From an uncultured Adlercreutzia sp. (lineage in GTDB: Bacteria; Actinomycetota; Coriobacteriia; Coriobacteriales; Eggerthellaceae): 32,131 nt of DNA. The stretch spans positions 233-32,363 of the forward strand of contig CAJUFS010000025.1 in assembly GCA_910585575.1 (NCBI GenBank), read 5' to 3'. Under the pieces are notes generated by a model. The model had not been told where the DNA came from and did not search any database. It was given only the letters and a program-made list of their open reading frames with translations. The translations under genes and the position numbers were made by a program. Shown here piece after piece: positions 22,763 to 30,479 of the stretch (the stretch's first letter is position 1; each line of letters starts with the position of its first letter).

Positions 22763-22858
22763 AGAACAGTCCCTTTCTATCGGGGCTCGGTGCGGGAAGT
22801 ACGATCATAACGGGCGCCGTGGCAAGATGGGCGCTTTTCCATCGAGTCCATAAATTTC

Positions 22859-22886
22859 TTGCGCGCCCTTCGAAATCGTGTATGCT
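22859..22886 (+). promoter_or_regulatory. Candidate topA promoter
   Basis: TTGCGC (22859-22864), a 16-base spacer and TATGCT (22881-22886). This gives a leader of about 130 bases. Near its end, GGCCGCC (22990-22996) and GGCGGCC (23000-23006) form a hairpin ending 5-6 bases before the AAAGGAGGAG ribosome binding site, so it could affect topA translation. Confidence 0.5.
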
Positions 22887-23022
22887 ATGCCCCATGCGCT
22901 TGGACGGGCGGCGCTGCCTGTCGCTTCGGCGCCGTATTTGAAACCCCGCGCACGTAAAACTTTAAAAGGGGAATCCGTGCGAACGTGAGGGCCGCCCGGG
23001 GCGGCCGCAAAGGAGGAGTAGC

Positions 23023-25518
23023 GTGAAGCTGGTCGTAACCGAGAAGAACGACGCGGCGGTCAAGATCGCCGACCTGTTGGGCGCCACCAAGCCCAAGGCC
23101 GACAAGGTGTTCAACACCCCGGTGTACCGATTTGATGTAGACGGGGAGGAGTGGGTGACCATCGGCCTGCGCGGCCACATCCTAGAGCCCGACTTCACTC
23201 CCTCTCTTATCTATAAGAAGCGCGGCGGCTGGACGGGCGTTACGGCCGAGGGCGAGGCGCTGCCGGCGGTTATCCCAGCCGATTTGCCCAAGCCCCCCTT
23301 CAAGAAGAAAAAGCCCTTCACCGCCGACGGCGTAGAGCTCAAGGGCTGGAAGATGGAGGCGCTGCCCTATCTTATCTACGCGCCCATCGAGAAGCTGCCC
23401 AAAGAGAAGGACATCATCCGCTCGCTGAAGAACCTGGCGAAGAAGGCCGATTCCATCATCATCGCCACGGACTTCGACCGCGAGGGCGAGCTCATCGGCT
23501 CGGACGCTTTGGCCTGCTGCCGCCAGGTGAACGAGACGGCGCCGGTATCCCGTGCCCGCTACTCGGCGTTTACCAAGCCCGAGATCACCCATGCGTTCGC
23601 CAATCTGGTGCCCATGGACGACGATCTGGCCAGTGCCGGCGCGTCCCGCCAGGACATCGACCTTATCTGGGGCGCCGTGCTCACGCGCTACCTGACCCTG
23701 GTGAAGTTTGCTGGCTACGGCAACGTGCGCTCCTCGGGCCGCGTGCAGACGCCTACGCTGGCCCTTATTGTGGAGCGCGAGCGCGAGCGCATGGCCTTTG
23801 TGCCGGAAGATTACTGGGTCATCCGCGGCGCTTTCGATGCCGGCGCGGCTGCAGGCCCCACGGCCGGCGACGGCCCCGAGGCCTTCGAGGCGCCCCATGC
23901 CACGGCCCGCTTCAAGGTGGAGGCCGAGGCCACGGCGGCCATGGACCACGTCAAGGGCGCCACCACGGCGCGCGTGGCTTCTATCGAGAAGAAGAAGCGC
24001 ACGGTGCAGCCGCCGGTGCCCTTCAACACCACGTCGCTCATGGCCGCGGCTTCGGCCGAGGGCATCTCCCCGGCCCGCTGCATGCGCATTGCCGAGAGCC
24101 TGTACATGGACGGCTATATTTCCTACCCCCGTGTGGATAACACGGTGTACCCGAAGTCGCTGGACTTGGCCGAGGTGGTGAATGCCATTGCCGGCAATCC
24201 GGCCTATGGCCCCTACTGCAAGCGGCTTCTGGGCGCCGGTCCTTTGAAGGCCACCCGCGGGAAGACCGAGACCACCGACCACCCGCCCATCTATCCCACG
24301 GCCAAGGCCACGCCGGACGATCTGTCCGCGGCCGACTACAAGCTATACAACCTTATTGCCCGCCGCTTCCTGGCCACCCTGTCGGGCCCGGCCACGGTGG
24401 AGGGCACGAAGGTGACGCTCGATGTGGCCGGCGAGCCTTTCGTGGCCAAGGGCGACGTGCTGGCCGAGCCCGGCTTCCGTGCCATTTACCCCTACGGCCT
24501 GAAGAAGGACGAGCAGCTGCCCGCCATGACCGAGGGCGCCACCATTGCCTTCAACGGCGCCACCTGCACGAAGAAGCAGACCGAGCCCCCGGCGCGCTAC
24601 TCTCAGGGCAAGCTCGTCCAGGAAATGGAGAAGCTGGGCCTGGGCACCAAGTCCACCCGCGCCTCCATCATCGAGCGCCTCTACCAGGTGAAGTACGTGC
24701 AGAACGACCCCATCGAGCCCTCTCAGCTGGGCATTGCCGTCATTGGCGCCCTCGATAAGTTTGCTCCGCACATCACCCACGCGGAGATGACCGCCGAGCT
24801 GGAGCACTCCATGGACCGCATCGCCGAGGGCGCGGTGTCCAAGGACGAGGTGGTGGAGAAGTCGCGCAACCTGCTGTCCGAGCAGCTGGCCAGCCTCATT
24901 CCCCATTCCGAGGAAGTGGCCGACGCCCTGGCCGACGCCGTGGCCGCCGACGCCTACGTAGGCCCGTGCCCCAAGTGCGGCAAGGACCTGCAGCTGCGCG
25001 CCAGCCATAAGACGAAGTCCATGTTCATCGGCTGTGCCGGCTGGCCCGACTGCGATGTCACCTACCCGCTGCCCAAGGGCAAGATCGAGGCCGTGCCCGA
25101 GAAGTGCCCCACCTGCGGCATGCCCCAGGTGAAGGTGACGGCCTTCCGCAGCAAGCCACGCATCCAGTGCATCGACCCGAACTGTCCTTCCAACCAGGAG
25201 CCCGAGGTAGTGGTAGGGAAGTGCCCCACCTGTGCTGCCGCCGGCAAGGACATGAAGCTCATTGCCCGTCGCAACCCGCGCACGCTGAAGCGCTCGGTTA
25301 CTTGCGAGAACTTCGACGAGTGCCAGACCCGCTACCCGTTGCCCCAGTACGGCGACATTATTCCCACCGAAGAGGTGTGCGAGCACTGCGGCGCGCCGCT
25401 CGTGGTTATCAAGACCGCCCGTGGGCCTTGGAAGCTGTGCCCGAACTTCGACTGTCCGGGGAAGGAAGAGGAAGAGAAGGCCAAAGCGGCCAAAAAGAGC
25501 ACGCGGAAGAAGAAATAG
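23023..25518 (+). CDS. topA: Type IA DNA topoisomerase with archaeal-like active site and four zinc ribbons
   Basis: Relaxes negatively supercoiled DNA through a covalent Tyr-DNA intermediate. It starts with GTG 23023 after AAAGGAGGAG. The Toprim domain has VVTEKNDA (the conserved Glu at 7) and DFDREGE (DxDxEGE) near 152. The active-site segment reads GYISYPRVDNTVYP with Tyr 368 as the likely nucleophile; this form is closer to archaeal topoisomerase I (SYPRTDN) than to the usual bacterial YMRTDS. From residue 649 four Cys4 zinc ribbons follow (CPKCG, CPTCG, CPTCA, CEHCG, each with a second Cys pair), then a Lys/Glu-rich tail ending in RKKK. 831 residues. Its 3' end is repeated in the palindromic element downstream. 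Confidence 0.92.
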   Translation: MKLVVTEKNDAAVKIADLLGATKPKADKVFNTPVYRFDVDGEEWVTIGLRGHILEPDFTPSLIYKKRGGWTGVTAEGEALPAVIPADLPKPPFKKKKPFTADGVELKGWKMEALPYLIYAPIEKLPKEKDIIRSLKNLAKKADSIIIATDFDREGELIGSDALACCRQVNETAPVSRARYSAFTKPEITHAFANLVPMDDDLASAGASRQDIDLIWGAVLTRYLTLVKFAGYGNVRSSGRVQTPTLALIVERERERMAFVPEDYWVIRGAFDAGAAAGPTAGDGPEAFEAPHATARFKVEAEATAAMDHVKGATTARVASIEKKKRTVQPPVPFNTTSLMAAASAEGISPARCMRIAESLYMDGYISYPRVDNTVYPKSLDLAEVVNAIAGNPAYGPYCKRLLGAGPLKATRGKTETTDHPPIYPTAKATPDDLSAADYKLYNLIARRFLATLSGPATVEGTKVTLDVAGEPFVAKGDVLAEPGFRAIYPYGLKKDEQLPAMTEGATIAFNGATCTKKQTEPPARYSQGKLVQEMEKLGLGTKSTRASIIERLYQVKYVQNDPIEPSQLGIAVIGALDKFAPHITHAEMTAELEHSMDRIAEGAVSKDEVVEKSRNLLSEQLASLIPHSEEVADALADAVAADAYVGPCPKCGKDLQLRASHKTKSMFIGCAGWPDCDVTYPLPKGKIEAVPEKCPTCGMPQVKVTAFRSKPRIQCIDPNCPSNQEPEVVVGKCPTCAAAGKDMKLIARRNPRTLKRSVTCENFDECQTRYPLPQYGDIIPTEEVCEHCGAPLVVIKTARGPWKLCPNFDCPGKEEEEKAKAAKKSTRKKK

Positions 25519-25530
25519 CGGCTCGTCGGG

Positions 25531-25728
25531 GAAGCGCTCGGAGGGGGCAGTCCGTCGCCCGCTGAGCGCTTGTTCCCCTTCCGAACGCGGCAAAAGAAAT
25601 AGCGAAGATGATGCCCATAAGTCGGTACTGTCCCTGGACTGGTGCTGGCGAAGTGGAAGCTATTTCTTAACGGCCGCGTTCTCCAGGGGGCGCTCAGAGG
25701 TCGACGGACTGCCCCCTCCGAGCGCTTC
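25531..25728. repeat. Palindromic element of 198 bases between convergent genes
   Basis: The 27 bases at 25531-25557 are the exact reverse complement of 25702-25728. Inward from these, three more blocks match in order: 25562-25569 with 25690-25697, 25583-25591 with 25673-25681, and 25594-25603 with 25659-25668, leaving a central loop of 55 bases. The left half can also fold alone: GGGGAAGCGCTC (25528-25539) with GAGCGCTTgttCCCC (25564-25578). No open frame of note lies inside. It lies between topA (+) and the fumarase beta gene (-). Possible roles are a bidirectional terminator, a structured RNA, or a small non-autonomous mobile element; sequence alone does not decide. Confidence 0.85.
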
Positions 25729-25774
25729 TCGCTCGGTTTACTGTGCTGATCTCGCGCTTTCTTGATTAGAAAAC

Positions 25775-26326
25775 TTATTGGGCCGCGGCTTCTATCTCTC
25801 GGTAGAGGTCGCGGCCTTTTGTGTCGATGGCGACGTAGGCGGGGAAGTCTTTCAGCTCTAGTTTGCGCAGGGCCTCGGTGCCCAGGTCTTCCCAGCCGAT
25901 GAGCTCGCTTTCGGTGACGGCTTTCGCCAACAGGGCCGCGACGCCGCCGATGGTGCAGAGGTAGATGCTGCCGGTGTCTTGGCAGGACTGCACCACTTCG
26001 GGGCTGCGCTTGCCCTTGCCGATGCAGGCCACAATGCCGGCCTCGAACAGTTGGGGCGTGGCGAAGTCCATGCGGCTGGCGGTGGTGGGGCCCACCGAGC
26101 CCAAGGGGCGTCCTGCGGCTGCGGGGGTGGGGCCGGCGTAGAAGAGGGTGGCGCCATCCAGGTTAAAGGGGAGGCGGCCGGTGTCCTGCAGGCATTGGAG
26201 AGCACGCTCGTGGCCGGCATCGCGCATGGTGTAGACCGGGCCCGAGAGCAGTACGTGGTCGCCGGCTTCCAGGTCGGCCACGGCCTCGCGGGTAAGCGGC
26301 AGGGTGAGAGAAACAGTTTTCGACAT
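25775..26326 (-). CDS. fumB: Fumarate hydratase class I, beta subunit (C-terminal domain)
   Basis: Smaller subunit of the two-part iron-sulfur fumarase that interconverts fumarate and malate. Start 26326, because AAGGA lies 8 bases before this ATG; the frame is open upstream without support. Conserved stretches: LEAGDHVLLSGPVYTMRDAGHERAL, FYAGPTP, GPTTASRMDFATPQLFEAG, IGKGKRS, and DFPAYVAIDTKGRDLY. 183 residues, normal for a split beta subunit. It follows the alpha gene by 67 bases, in which CCTTCGAAGG and outer arms TCGCC/GGCGA (26351-26374) form an intercistronic hairpin. Tartrate dehydratase beta is the close alternative; with malic enzyme adjacent, fumarase is more likely. The symbol denotes the beta subunit, not E. 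coli FumB. Confidence 0.88.
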   Translation of the reverse strand: MSKTVSLTLPLTREAVADLEAGDHVLLSGPVYTMRDAGHERALQCLQDTGRLPFNLDGATLFYAGPTPAAAGRPLGSVGPTTASRMDFATPQLFEAGIVACIGKGKRSPEVVQSCQDTGSIYLCTIGGVAALLAKAVTESELIGWEDLGTEALRKLELKDFPAYVAIDTKGRDLYREIEAAAQ

Positions 26327-26393
26327 AGGGAACATCCTTACCGAAGCGGTTCGCCTGCCTTCGAAGGTGGGCGAGAGAACGAGGTTGTTGGGG

Positions 26394-27245
26394 TTACACA
26401 AGGTCGATGGAGGCGCTGCGCATGGCGCAGCAGCCCATGTTTACGGCCACGGGCAGCGCGGCGATGTGGCAGGGCGCGGTTTCCAGGTGCACGGCCAAAG
26501 CGGTGGGGGAGCCGCCCAAGGCACCCGGCCCCAAGCCCAACGCATTTACTTCGGCTAGCAGCTCTTCCTCGAAGGCGCGGGCCTCGTCGCTGGCGGCGGG
26601 GCTGCCCACTTCGCGCAGAAGGGCGTGCTTGGCAAGGCCTGCTACCTTGTCGAAGGTGGCGCCCACGCCCAAGCCGATGACTAGGGGCGGGCAGGCATTG
26701 GCCGCCTTTTCGCGCACGCAGTCGAGCACGACCTGACGCACCCCGGCGGCACCGGCTCCCGGGGCCAGCATGACCACCCGCGAGGCATTGTCGGAGCCGC
26801 CGCCCTTGAGCAGCACGTGCAGGCGGGCATGGGCACCGGGGACAAATTTCACGTCGCAGAAGGCCGGGGTGTTGTTGCCGGTGTTCGTGCGATCGAAGAG
26901 CGCGTCCTTCAAAAGCGACATGCGCAGACGTCCGTCGGTGTAGGCGCGGGCCACGGCGTCGTTGACTTCGGAGAAGATGGTGCCGGGTACCGCCAGTTCC
27001 TCGCCCACCTCCAGGCATACCCAGACGCTGCCGGTGTCTTGGCACAGCGGCACGCCATCTTCTTGGGCAATGCGGGCGTTCTCCAGAATGCTATCGAGCA
27101 CGCCGGCGGCGCGGCTGTCGGCGGGGCAGGCGTCACGCGCCTGCTCGATGCCGGCGCGGAAGTCGGGGCGCAGGGTGGTGGCGCAGGTGCGGATGGCCTC
27201 GTAGACCGCCTGGCCCACCCGTTGGGCGTTGAGGGGGTTTTCCAT
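26394..27245 (-). CDS. fumA: Fumarate hydratase class I, alpha subunit
   Basis: Larger subunit, carrying the 4Fe-4S cluster used for (de)hydration. Start 27245, with GAGAGGA just upstream of this ATG. Cluster Cys candidates are in LCQDTGSVWV, ANACPPLVIGLGVGA and NMGCCAMRS, matching the usual three positions. HVLLKGGGSDNAS and GLGPGALGGSPTALAVH are also typical of the family. 283 residues, normal. It is transcribed divergently from the malic enzyme gene and together with the beta gene as one unit. It could be an L-tartrate dehydratase alpha subunit, but the context favours fumarase. The symbol denotes the alpha subunit, not E. coli FumA. Confidence 0.9.
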   Translation of the reverse strand: MENPLNAQRVGQAVYEAIRTCATTLRPDFRAGIEQARDACPADSRAAGVLDSILENARIAQEDGVPLCQDTGSVWVCLEVGEELAVPGTIFSEVNDAVARAYTDGRLRMSLLKDALFDRTNTGNNTPAFCDVKFVPGAHARLHVLLKGGGSDNASRVVMLAPGAGAAGVRQVVLDCVREKAANACPPLVIGLGVGATFDKVAGLAKHALLREVGSPAASDEARAFEEELLAEVNALGLGPGALGGSPTALAVHLETAPCHIAALPVAVNMGCCAMRSASIDLV

Positions 27246-27417
27246 GGGTTCCTCTCTTTCGGTTGGCATCAGTGTAGCGCAAAGCGCTCAGGTGTGGGAC
27301 TTGTGCGCAGCCGCGCGTACGCGGACGGCTTCGGGGTACAATAGGCAGGTTAGAACCAAGATGAACGCGGGCGGCTCTTGAAGCCGCGGCGCCCAAGGAC
27401 GCGGAGGATAGGACGTC
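27246..27417. promoter_or_regulatory. Divergent fumarase/malic enzyme control region
   Basis: On the plus strand TACAAT (27337-27342) is a likely -10 for malic enzyme. On the minus strand TACACT (27271-27276) is a likely -10 for the fumarase genes, and the inverted repeat AGCGC-AAA-GCGCT (27276-27288) abuts it as a candidate operator. -35 elements are poor on both sides. GGAGG near 27400 precedes the malic enzyme ATG. Confidence 0.4.
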
Positions 27418-28581
27418 ATGGATATTGCTCAGGAGTCGTTGGAAAAGCACGGGCAGTGGCAGGGGAAGATCGAGACGGTCTCGAAGGCCCCCCTGGCTGA
27501 CCGTCATGATCTGGCCTGCGCCTACACCCCCGGCGTGGCCGAGGCCTGCAAGGCCATCGCCGCCGACCCCGAAGCAGCCTATGCCTATACCATCAAGTCC
27601 AACACCGTGGCCGTGGTGTCTGACGGCAGCGCCGTGCTGGGCCTGGGCAATATCGGGCCGTTGGCGGCCATGCCGGTGATGGAGGGCAAGGCGGCCCTGT
27701 TCAAGGCCTTTGGCGGTGTGGATGCCTTCCCGATCTGCCTGGACACCCAGGACACCGAGGAGATTATCGAGACGGTGATTCGCCTGGCCCCGGCGTTCGG
27801 CGGCATCAACCTCGAGGACATTGCCGCGCCCCGCTGCTTCGAGATCGAGGCGCGCCTGAACGACGCCCTCGACATTCCCGTTTTCCATGACGATCAGCAT
27901 GGCACGGCCATCGTGGTGCTCTCGGGTATCATCAACGCCCTGCGCCTGACGGGCAAGGGCAAGGCTACGGCCCGCGTGGTGGTGAACGGCGCCGGATCGG
28001 CAGGCATTGCCATTGCGAAGCTGCTGCTGTCCTATGGGTTCAAGAACGTCACCATGTGCGACATCCGCGGTATTCTGAGCTCGGGCTACGAGGGTATGAA
28101 CGACGCCCAGCGCGCCATGCTGGAAGTGACGAATTTGGAAGACTCCCAGGGCACGCTCGCCGACGCCATGGTCGGTGCCGATATTGTCATCGGCGTGTCG
28201 GCCCCGGGCGTTATCACGCCGGAAATGGTGTCGTCCATGGCCGATGACGCCATTGTCTTCGCCATGGCCAACCCGGTGCCGGAGATCTTCCCCGACGAGG
28301 CCCGCGCTGCCGGCGCCCGCGTGGTGGGCACGGGCCGCTCGGACTTCCCGAACCAGGTGAACAACGTCATCGCCTTCCCGGGTATTTTCAAGGGGGCTTT
28401 GGAGGCCCGCGCCGAGCGCATTACCGAGCCCATGAAACTGGCGGCCGCCGAGGCCCTGGCCGCCCTTGTCTCCGACGAGGAGCTGAGCGAGGACTTCGTC
28501 ATGCCCGACCCCTTCGATCCCCGCGTGGCCAATGCCGTGGCCGCTGCTGTGCGCGACTGCGCCCTGGCCGAGGGGGAGTAG
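27418..28581 (+). CDS. Malic enzyme, NAD(P)-dependent oxaloacetate-decarboxylating malate dehydrogenase
   Basis: Converts malate to pyruvate and CO2 with reduction of NAD(P). Visible motifs: [13 protein letters not shown] with the catalytic-region Tyr, [20 protein letters not shown] with the conserved Lys, [16 protein letters not shown] and [11 protein letters not shown] with metal-binding acids, the nucleotide-binding [13 protein letters not shown], and [19 protein letters not shown]. 387 residues: the short form without the phosphotransacetylase-like C-terminal domain found in MaeB of E. coli. Cofactor choice cannot be read with confidence. The divergent fumarase genes suggest a shared fumarate-malate-pyruvate route. 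tmk follows after 7 bases, so read-through into the DNA-replication genes is likely. Confidence 0.94.
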   Translation: MDIAQESLEKHGQWQGKIETVSKAPLADRHDLACAYTPGVAEACKAIAADPEAAYAYTIKSNTVAVVSDGSAVLGLGNIGPLAAMPVMEGKAALFKAFGGVDAFPICLDTQDTEEIIETVIRLAPAFGGINLEDIAAPRCFEIEARLNDALDIPVFHDDQHGTAIVVLSGIINALRLTGKGKATARVVVNGAGSAGIAIAKLLLSYGFKNVTMCDIRGILSSGYEGMNDAQRAMLEVTNLEDSQGTLADAMVGADIVIGVSAPGVITPEMVSSMADDAIVFAMANPVPEIFPDEARAAGARVVGTGRSDFPNQVNNVIAFPGIFKGALEARAERITEPMKLAAAEALAALVSDEELSEDFVMPDPFDPRVANAVAAAVRDCALAEGE

Positions 28582-28588
28582 CCCAGCC

Positions 28589-29329
28589 GTGACCGAAACC
28601 GCGCGCACATATCCCGGCACCTTCGTCACCTTCGAGGGCGGCGACGGCGCCGGCAAGTCCACCCAGATCCGCTTCCTCGCCCGCGTGCTGCGGGATGCGG
28701 GGCGCGAAGTACTCTGCCTGCGCGAGCCCGGCGGCACGGCCGTGGGCGAGGCGCTGCGCGCCGTGGTGCTCGATCCGGCCCACGAGGCCATGAGCGACCG
28801 GGCCGAGCTGCTCATCTACGAGGCCGCCCGCGCTCAAATTGTGGACGAGGTCATCGCGCCGGCGCTGAAGCGGGGCGCGGTGGTGCTGTGCGACCGCTTC
28901 GCCGACTCCACCGTGGCCTACCAGGGCTACGGGCGCGGGCTCGACCGTTCTTTCGTCGATGCGGCCAACCGCTTCGCCTGCGGCGACGTGGCGCCCGATG
29001 CCACGGTGCTGCTGGTGGCGCCGGCCGATGCCGTGCGGGCGCGCATGGGCCATCGCGCCGAGGCCGACCGCCTCGAGCGTGCCGGCGATGCCTTCCACGA
29101 GCGCGTGGCCGAGGGGTTTGCGGCTCTGGCTGCCGCCGATCCTGCCCGGGTGCGCACTGTGGAGTCACAGCGCCATCGCGCCGACACCTTCCGCTTGGTG
29201 CTGCAGGCCGTGGCCGATGTGCTCCCCGAAGCGCGCGTTGCCCTTGAGGCCGGCCAGGACACGATCGATGGGCTCGTTGCCGACGAGATGGCCCTCAAGC
29301 ACTGCGAGAAGGAGGCCTACGGTGGCTGA
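28589..29329 (+). CDS. tmk: Thymidylate kinase
   Basis: Phosphorylates dTMP to dTDP for DNA synthesis. It starts with GTG 28589, with a GAGGGGGAG ribosome binding site inside the last codons of the malic enzyme gene. Walker A is GGDGAGKS at residues 17-24, followed by LREPGGTAVGEALR, the DRF motif in LCDRFADSTVAYQGYGRGLD, and the lid region near RMGHRAEADRLE. 246 residues; the family is usually 200-215, and the excess lies after residue 210 as a diverged C-terminal stretch. It overlaps holB by 8 bases. The order tmk-holB-ricT is widespread in Gram-positive bacteria. Confidence 0.95.
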   Translation: MTETARTYPGTFVTFEGGDGAGKSTQIRFLARVLRDAGREVLCLREPGGTAVGEALRAVVLDPAHEAMSDRAELLIYEAARAQIVDEVIAPALKRGAVVLCDRFADSTVAYQGYGRGLDRSFVDAANRFACGDVAPDATVLLVAPADAVRARMGHRAEADRLERAGDAFHERVAEGFAALAAADPARVRTVESQRHRADTFRLVLQAVADVLPEARVALEAGQDTIDGLVADEMALKHCEKEAYGG

Positions 29330-30479
29330 TGCCTTTGAGAACATTCTGGGCCAGCCCCAGGTACGCGAGTTTCTGCGCGCCTCGGTGATATCCGAGCGCG
29401 TCACCCAGGCCTATCTTTTCGTGGGGCCGGCCGGATCGAACAAGACGAGCGCGGCCTATGCGCTGGCCCAGGCCCTGATGTGCCCCAAGGGCCCCCACGG
29501 GCCCCGCGGCGGCTTGTGCGGCGCCTGCGACCAGTGCGGCCGCATCGCCCGGCGCAAGCACCCCGACGTGCGCTATTTCGCTCCCGAGGGCGCAGCGGGC
29601 TATCTGGTGGAGCAGGTGCGCGATATTGTCTCCGACACAGCGCTGGCCCCCATCCAAAGCACGCGGAAGATCTACATCCTCGACCGCGTGGACCAGTTGG
29701 GCACCAGTGCTGCGAACAGCTTCTTGAAAACCCTGGAGGAGCCGGCGGACGACGTGGTGTTCATTCTGCTGGCCCGCACTCGCGAGTCGGTGCTGCCTAC
29801 GATTTTGTCGCGCTGCCAGGTGGTGCCCTTCCGCCATATTCCCGCCTCTGAGGCGGCGGCCATCGTATCTCAGAACACGGGGGCGCCCCCCGAGCAGGCG
29901 CGCATTGCCATCGAGGCCTGCGGAGGCTCCATCACCGGCGCCGTGGCCTTCCTGCGCGCGCCCGACAACGAGCGCCTTGCTTTCCGCACCCGTCTGTTCG
30001 AGGGACTCTTCCGTCTGCCGTACGCCGACGACTGGGATGTCATCGAGATGGCCGCCGACGTGGTGAAGGCCGCCCAGGCGCCGCTGGACGTCATGCGCGA
30101 GAACCAAGAGGCCGAGCTGGCCGAGAACGCCGACTTCCTCCAAAAGTCGGCCCTGCGCGAGATAGAGCGGCGCCATAAGCGCCAGCTGTCGGCGAAGACG
30201 CGGGAGAGCCTGCGCCAGACGCTGTCGCTCACGCGCTCGTGGCTGCGCGACGGGCTCATGCTGGCCTCGGGCACGCCCGAGCTGGTCATCAACGTCGACG
30301 TCATCGACCGTTTGAGCGAGGTGTTCGCGGGCCTGGCCCCGGCTCCTCTGGCCGCGGCCGCCGCCAAGGTGGACGCCTGCGAGCGCGCCCTTGCCTATAA
30401 TGTATCCCCAGAAACGTGCATAGACACGCTGCTGTTTGATGTAAGAGAGGTTTTACATGGTTCGGGTAGCACCGATTAA
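29322..30479 (+). CDS. holB: DNA polymerase III delta' subunit (HolB-type)
   Basis: Clamp-loader subunit. It starts with GTG 29322, with AAGGAGG 6 bases upstream, within the tmk 3' end. MADAFENILGQPQVREFL opens the AAA+ domain. The P-loop position reads GPAGSNKT, a degenerate Walker A, as normal for delta'. A zinc module has four Cys (MCPKG...LCGACDQCGR). VRDIVSDTALAP, IYILDRVDQL (Walker B-like), NSFLKTLEEP and the SRC motif (TILSRCQ) are all present. The C-terminal collar-type domain is helical and has diverged. 385 residues. Its stop lies 23 bases inside the next gene. Confidence 0.93.
   Translation: MADAFENILGQPQVREFLRASVISERVTQAYLFVGPAGSNKTSAAYALAQALMCPKGPHGPRGGLCGACDQCGRIARRKHPDVRYFAPEGAAGYLVEQVRDIVSDTALAPIQSTRKIYILDRVDQLGTSAANSFLKTLEEPADDVVFILLARTRESVLPTILSRCQVVPFRHIPASEAAAIVSQNTGAPPEQARIAIEACGGSITGAVAFLRAPDNERLAFRTRLFEGLFRLPYADDWDVIEMAADVVKAAQAPLDVMRENQEAELAENADFLQKSALREIERRHKRQLSAKTRESLRQTLSLTRSWLRDGLMLASGTPELVINVDVIDRLSEVFAGLAPAPLAAAAAKVDACERALAYNVSPETCIDTLLFDVREVLHGSGSTD

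Noticed and set aside
25531-25728. Insertion sequence with transposase
   Set aside because: The element is only 198 bases and has no open frame; at most it is non-autonomous.
27133-28815. 560-codon minus-strand frame spanning malic enzyme and fumarase alpha starts
   Set aside because: It runs antisense through a certain malic enzyme gene and ends inside fumarase alpha in another frame; not a gene.
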